Source: Muribaculaceae bacterium
GTDB lineage: Bacteria > Bacteroidota > Bacteroidia > Bacteroidales > Muribaculaceae
NCBI GenBank assembly: GCA_016302215.1
Contig: JAEDNZ010000073.1
Coordinates: 1 to 8,826, forward strand
Length of the DNA stretch: 8,826 nt
Reading direction: 5' to 3'
Under the pieces are notes generated by a model. The model saw only the letters and a program-made list of their open reading frames with translations, made no database searches and was not told where the DNA came from. A program made the translations under genes and the position numbers. Shown here in pieces: positions 5,629 to 8,826 of this stretch; the stretch's first letter is position 1, and every line of letters begins with the position of its first letter.

Positions 5629-7083
5629 ATGGACTTCATCAACGAACTAAAACGTCGCAGCAGCGAAACTAAAGCCACGCGGTGGGTGCGCTTTGCCATC
5701 GTAGCTTTGCTATACTTAGGCTGGGTCATCTGGATGCAACGCGCCTGGCTGCTCATCTTCCTGCCGCTCCTCTACGATATCTACATCACCGGCTTCATAC
5801 CGTTCACCTGGTGGAAACACAGCAAGAACAAGCTCGTGCGCAACGTGATGAGCTGGGTAGATGCCATCGTGTATTCCCTGATACTGGTGTACTTCGTCTT
5901 CGCCTTTGTGGGTCAGAACTACCAGATACCGTCATCATCGCTGGAGAAAACCTTGCTCACCGGCGACTACCTGTGGGTCAACAAGGTGGTGTATGGGCCG
6001 CGCGTGCCTATGACACCAATCCATTTTCCACTGGTTCACAACACCCTCTTCGGCTGCAAGAGCTATCTTGATAGCCCCTCCAACAGCTACCGCCGCCTCA
6101 AGGGCCTGCGCAGCGTAGAGACCGGCGATATAGTGGTGTTTAACTTCCCCGCCGGCGACACCGTGGCCTCTCGTTTTGAAGAGAGCCCCAAATACTATGA
6201 CCTGCTCGTAAAAGAATATGGGCGCGAACGCCTCCACACTGACAAGGCAACCTTCGGCGACATCATCTACAGACCCGTAGATCGCCGCCAAAACTTTGTC
6301 AAGCGCGCCATCGGCCTGCCCGGCCAGCGCATCAAAATCGTCAACGACACCATCTATATCGATGGCAAGGCCCTGCCATTCCCCGAGAACGTGCAGTTTA
6401 ACTACGTCATAGCCATGCCCCACCCCCTGAGCGAGGATTTCATTCACGAATTGGGCATCACAGCCTCTGACGTGCAACCAATGCTCTACAACGAGGCTGA
6501 CAAGGCCAACATAGTGTCGTGGATGCCCGGCGCTACTATGCAATCATACCTCTATGGCTTGCCCCTTACCGCCGAGATGATACAGCGCCTCACCGATGAA
6601 GCCTCTATGCAGGCCTATATCAAGTTTAATCAGCTATTTGATATGGCCGGCAATCTTGATGGCTACCTCTTCCCCGACGGCGCCGTGTCAAAAGGCTGGA
6701 CCCTGGCAAACTATGGCGGCCGCGACGGCATCCTCATACCTCGCAAAGGCCTCACTGTGCGCCTCAATGAAGCGGCATGGCTCACATATCACCGCTGCAT
6801 ACGCAACTACGAAGGCCACACCGATGCTTACTTCAAAGATGGCGTAGCATACATCGGTGGCAAGCCCGCCGCGACATACACCTTCGCTATGGACTATTAC
6901 TTCATGATGGGTGATAACCGCGACTGCTCGCAAGACTCACGCTTCTGGGGATTTGTGCCTGAAGACCATATCGTGGGCACACCTATGTTTGTGCTCATCT
7001 CCATTGACAACGAGCGCAGCATCTTTGACGGCGGTATTCGCTGGAACCGCATCTTCCGCTCGGCCAATCCCGACAAGCAGTGA
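5629..7083 (+). CDS. lepB: signal peptidase I, long Bacteroidota form
   Basis: This membrane serine protease removes signal peptides from exported proteins at the outer face of the inner membrane. The 484 residues start with hydrophobic segments at about 22-37, 40-59 and 77-95. The catalytic serine box IPSSSLEKTLLTGDYLW puts the nucleophile at Ser104. The lysine box NFVKRAIGLPGQRI puts the general base at Lys225. The box E block MMGDNRDCSQDSRFWGFVPE begins at 426. Leu follows the catalytic Ser where E. coli has Met; this form appears usual in Bacteroidota. About 190 residues separate boxes D and E, making the protein much longer than E. coli LepB (324 residues) but in the range I recall for Bacteroides. 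All catalytic parts are present, so it should be active. Its stop codon overlaps the GTG start of the next gene. Confidence 0.95.
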   Translation: MDFINELKRRSSETKATRWVRFAIVALLYLGWVIWMQRAWLLIFLPLLYDIYITGFIPFTWWKHSKNKLVRNVMSWVDAIVYSLILVYFVFAFVGQNYQIPSSSLEKTLLTGDYLWVNKVVYGPRVPMTPIHFPLVHNTLFGCKSYLDSPSNSYRRLKGLRSVETGDIVVFNFPAGDTVASRFEESPKYYDLLVKEYGRERLHTDKATFGDIIYRPVDRRQNFVKRAIGLPGQRIKIVNDTIYIDGKALPFPENVQFNYVIAMPHPLSEDFIHELGITASDVQPMLYNEADKANIVSWMPGATMQSYLYGLPLTAEMIQRLTDEASMQAYIKFNQLFDMAGNLDGYLFPDGAVSKGWTLANYGGRDGILIPRKGLTVRLNEAAWLTYHRCIRNYEGHTDAYFKDGVAYIGGKPAATYTFAMDYYFMMGDNRDCSQDSRFWGFVPEDHIVGTPMFVLISIDNERSIFDGGIRWNRIFRSANPDKQ

Positions 7084-7718
7084 CAGCATCGTTTGACACC
7101 CTGATACTGCCACCACGCCTCTTCGGCTCAATCTACTATTACGCCTTGCTGGCCGCCCGGTCGGCGGCCGCCAAGGTGTGGATAGGTATGCCTTTTGACA
7201 AACGACAAAAGACTGCTCACCGCTACACCATCGTTGATACGCGCGACACCCTGTCGCTGACCGTGCCCATCATACACCCCCACGGCGGCAAACGCCCCTG
7301 GAGCGATATTGAAATCTCGGCTCACGGCGAGTGGTGGCTGCAACATCTCACGGCGCTGGAGTCAGCCTATGGCCGCACGCCATATTTTGAGTTCTATATT
7401 GACAGATTTACCCCTTTATATAGAAATCCTCAGCTCGACGGCTGCGGCGCGTTAGGAGAGCTAATAATGGCCTCTAACGCGATTTTAGCCGACATCTTAT
7501 GCATCGCTCCGCCACAATATGTGGCTGACGCCGACTATACAGCCGTAAAAACCGATAGCGAGATAGCTCTCAGCTGTCGCGATGTGGCATACTGGCAGGT
7601 GCGCGCTGACCGGCTCGGCTTTCGCCCCGGCCTGTCAATACTCGACCTTATCTTCAATATGGGTCCGGAATCTATCTTTGTGCTGGAAAGTATGGTCTCA
7701 GCCACTCCACAGCCTTGA
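7080..7718 (+). CDS. WbqC-family protein with GTG start
   Basis: The 212-residue soluble protein fits the WbqC-like family, found in O-antigen and surface polysaccharide loci and often next to lepB in Bacteroidota. Its chemistry is not well established; a role in sugar transfer or modification is inferred from context. Visible family traits are an early LPP motif (LILPPRLFGSIYYYALL, residues 8-24), KRQKTAHRYTI at about 41-51, VPIIHP at 62-67 and a WWLQHLTALESAYGRTPYFE block at about 85-104. The start is GTG at 7080, inside the last lepB codons (GTGA overlap), so translation is probably coupled. No in-frame ATG is available near the N-terminal motif. The 3' end overlaps the opposing glycosyltransferase gene by 47 bp. 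Confidence 0.85.
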   Translation: MTASFDTLILPPRLFGSIYYYALLAARSAAAKVWIGMPFDKRQKTAHRYTIVDTRDTLSLTVPIIHPHGGKRPWSDIEISAHGEWWLQHLTALESAYGRTPYFEFYIDRFTPLYRNPQLDGCGALGELIMASNAILADILCIAPPQYVADADYTAVKTDSEIALSCRDVAYWQVRADRLGFRPGLSILDLIFNMGPESIFVLESMVSATPQP

Positions 7719-8826
7719 CCACGACAGCCACAAACATTAGCCACACTATCCACGACACGGGATACATCAGCCTGAAATAGTCGCCGAAAGCGCCATATAT
7801 CACCACTATCACGGTAGAGCAAAAAATGCTCGCCACAAGCCATGCCGCGCCATCAAAACGGCGGCGCATCAGCGACGGCAGCAACACCACGATACAGAAC
7901 ACAGCCCACAGCGCCACCCAAGCCCCGCAGCCCGGCAGCTTAAGCATTGTGCGGCTCAGCATTGACTCGGGATTCATCGACACCTCATTGGCAAAAGTCA
8001 TAAACCGCTCTGCATGCTCCAGACGGTAGGCTCTCATTTCATCGGCATAGACAGCCATCAGACGCTTATACTCGATATAGGCCTCACGCATCTGCTTATT
8101 TAACTCATAGTCGCTGAAATAGTAACTATCGCCTGTAGGCGAGCAATAGGTCTTGCTGCGCTTTATTACAGGATAATGCTCCAGGTCGGCATCGCTGACG
8201 GTGTTATGTAAGCAAAACTCCTCAAGGTCATTGAGCATCAACACGCTCGACATCGCCGGCACGCCAAACTGCCTATCCATAGCGCCGATGTATCCTGCCG
8301 CTGCTATACCTACCGCAGCTATGCCCGGCAACAGTGCTACGTAACGACGCCACCGGTCTCTTTTGATTACCATCACTACTATGGCATATACTGCTACCAA
8401 TGGCAACAGGAATATCAGCGATGGCCTCAAAAATACCATCAGCAAGGTCAGCAACGTGATGCCGCTAATGCACTTGAGGCTTGGCCGCTCGTAATACAGC
8501 AGCAACAGATGCGTTAGCATCACGAGCCAACTCGCGGCCAGCGACTCGGTCATGATGTAGTTGTTGTAATATAGCGCAAAAGGACTGAAAGCATACATAG
8601 CCGTGGCTGCAAGTCTCGCCACTGAGCCGCAGATGAGTCGGCGCGCTATGCCATAAAAACTGAACACCGAGAGTATGAATATCAGCCACTGCAATGACTC
8701 AATAATGGCCACTGCTGACCCATAAAAAGCGCCTGTCAAAGCCTCGGCGCCACCTATCAGCAGAGGATACACCGGCGTGCGGAAGACGTCAATACCATGC
8801 TCGCAGATATTGTGCCACGCACCAAT
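7672..8826 (-). CDS. GT39/PMT_2-like membrane glycosyltransferase, N-terminus outside window
   Basis: The minus-strand frame is open to the right edge, giving 384 visible residues up to the TAG at 7674-7672. A GTG at 8772 is an internal Val: reading continues upstream as GIDVFRTPVYPLLIGG, which contains the RTPxYP signature found about 60 residues into GT39/PMT_2-like proteins, after the catalytic Asp loop. That loop is outside the window. About nine membrane helices are visible: six before a soluble loop (roughly 8275-7950) and three after it. The loop is rich in charged and aromatic residues and carries two cysteines. The YFRLMYP motif near the last helix also fits the family. Such enzymes transfer sugars from polyprenyl-phosphate donors to glycans or proteins at the periplasmic face; donor and acceptor cannot be told here. 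It is convergent with wbqC. Confidence 0.8.
   Translation of the reverse strand: MGAWHNICEHGIDVFRTPVYPLLIGGAEALTGAFYGSAVAIIESLQWLIFILSVFSFYGIARRLICGSVARLAATAMYAFSPFALYYNNYIMTESLAASWLVMLTHLLLLYYERPSLKCISGITLLTLLMVFLRPSLIFLLPLVAVYAIVVMVIKRDRWRRYVALLPGIAAVGIAAAGYIGAMDRQFGVPAMSSVLMLNDLEEFCLHNTVSDADLEHYPVIKRSKTYCSPTGDSYYFSDYELNKQMREAYIEYKRLMAVYADEMRAYRLEHAERFMTFANEVSMNPESMLSRTMLKLPGCGAWVALWAVFCIVVLLPSLMRRRFDGAAWLVASIFCSTVIVVIYGAFGDYFRLMYPVSWIVWLMFVAVVVKAVEWLRPYFPAQR

Noticed and set aside
5935..6543. 202-codon minus-strand open frame inside lepB
   Set aside because: It lies opposite the catalytic region of signal peptidase I and shows no protein features of its own.
7449..7480. Inverted repeat GCGTTAG / CTAACGC followed by GATTTT, like a terminator
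   Set aside because: It lies well inside wbqC, has an 18-nt loop and only a four-T tail, and on the minus strand no T run follows. It is more likely a chance coding repeat.

Overview
The window reads as chromosomal DNA from a Bacteroidota bacterium of order Bacteroidales, with a Muribaculaceae-like feel that I cannot prove. The reasons are four. Genes start without Shine-Dalgarno sequences. Promoter-like TAnnTTTG boxes occur in the AT-rich divergent spacer. The PdxJ, LepB and WbqC proteins look like those I recall from Bacteroides. The gene order NAD kinase / CBS-ACT protein / pdxJ / exbB / exbD / tonB also matches the Bacteroides arrangement as I remember it. These family and synteny statements come from memory; no search was run.

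Layout. On the minus strand at the left are the N-terminal part of NAD kinase (1-313, cut by the window edge) and, upstream of it, a short ACT-like protein (389-766). That protein looks like the C-terminal part of a larger CBS-domain protein family. An AT-rich divergent spacer (767-907) carries promoter-like boxes, a 15-bp palindrome and a 10-bp direct repeat. A tightly packed plus-strand run follows: pdxJ (908-1624), exbB/tolQ-like (1667-2290), exbD-like (2307-2741), a TonB/TolA-like envelope protein with a TTG start (2807-3616), a membrane-anchored pseudokinase (3613-4425), a GNAT-like acyltransferase (4460-5590), signal peptidase I lepB (5629-7083) and a WbqC-family protein with a GTG start (7080-7718). 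A minus-strand GT39/PMT_2-like membrane glycosyltransferase (7672-8826, cut by the right edge) converges on the run and overlaps wbqC by 47 bp. No tRNA, rRNA, CRISPR array, insertion sequence or convincing intrinsic terminator was seen, and almost every base is coding.

How the genes may work together. ExbB, ExbD and the TonB-like protein form a standard proton-motive-force-driven inner-membrane energy transducer. It would power either outer-membrane TonB-dependent import or a Tol-like envelope function. The pseudokinase gene overlaps the TonB-like gene by four bases (ATGA) and encodes a C-terminally anchored membrane protein, so it is a candidate regulator or scaffold of that transducer. LepB matures exported proteins. 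WbqC and GT39-like proteins are usually tied to surface glycan assembly. The run therefore mixes one vitamin B6 gene with an envelope block.

The least ordinary points are the kinase fold that has lost its HRD aspartate and activation segment while sitting translationally next to the energy transducer, and the ACT-like gene whose CBS domains have no room to exist upstream.
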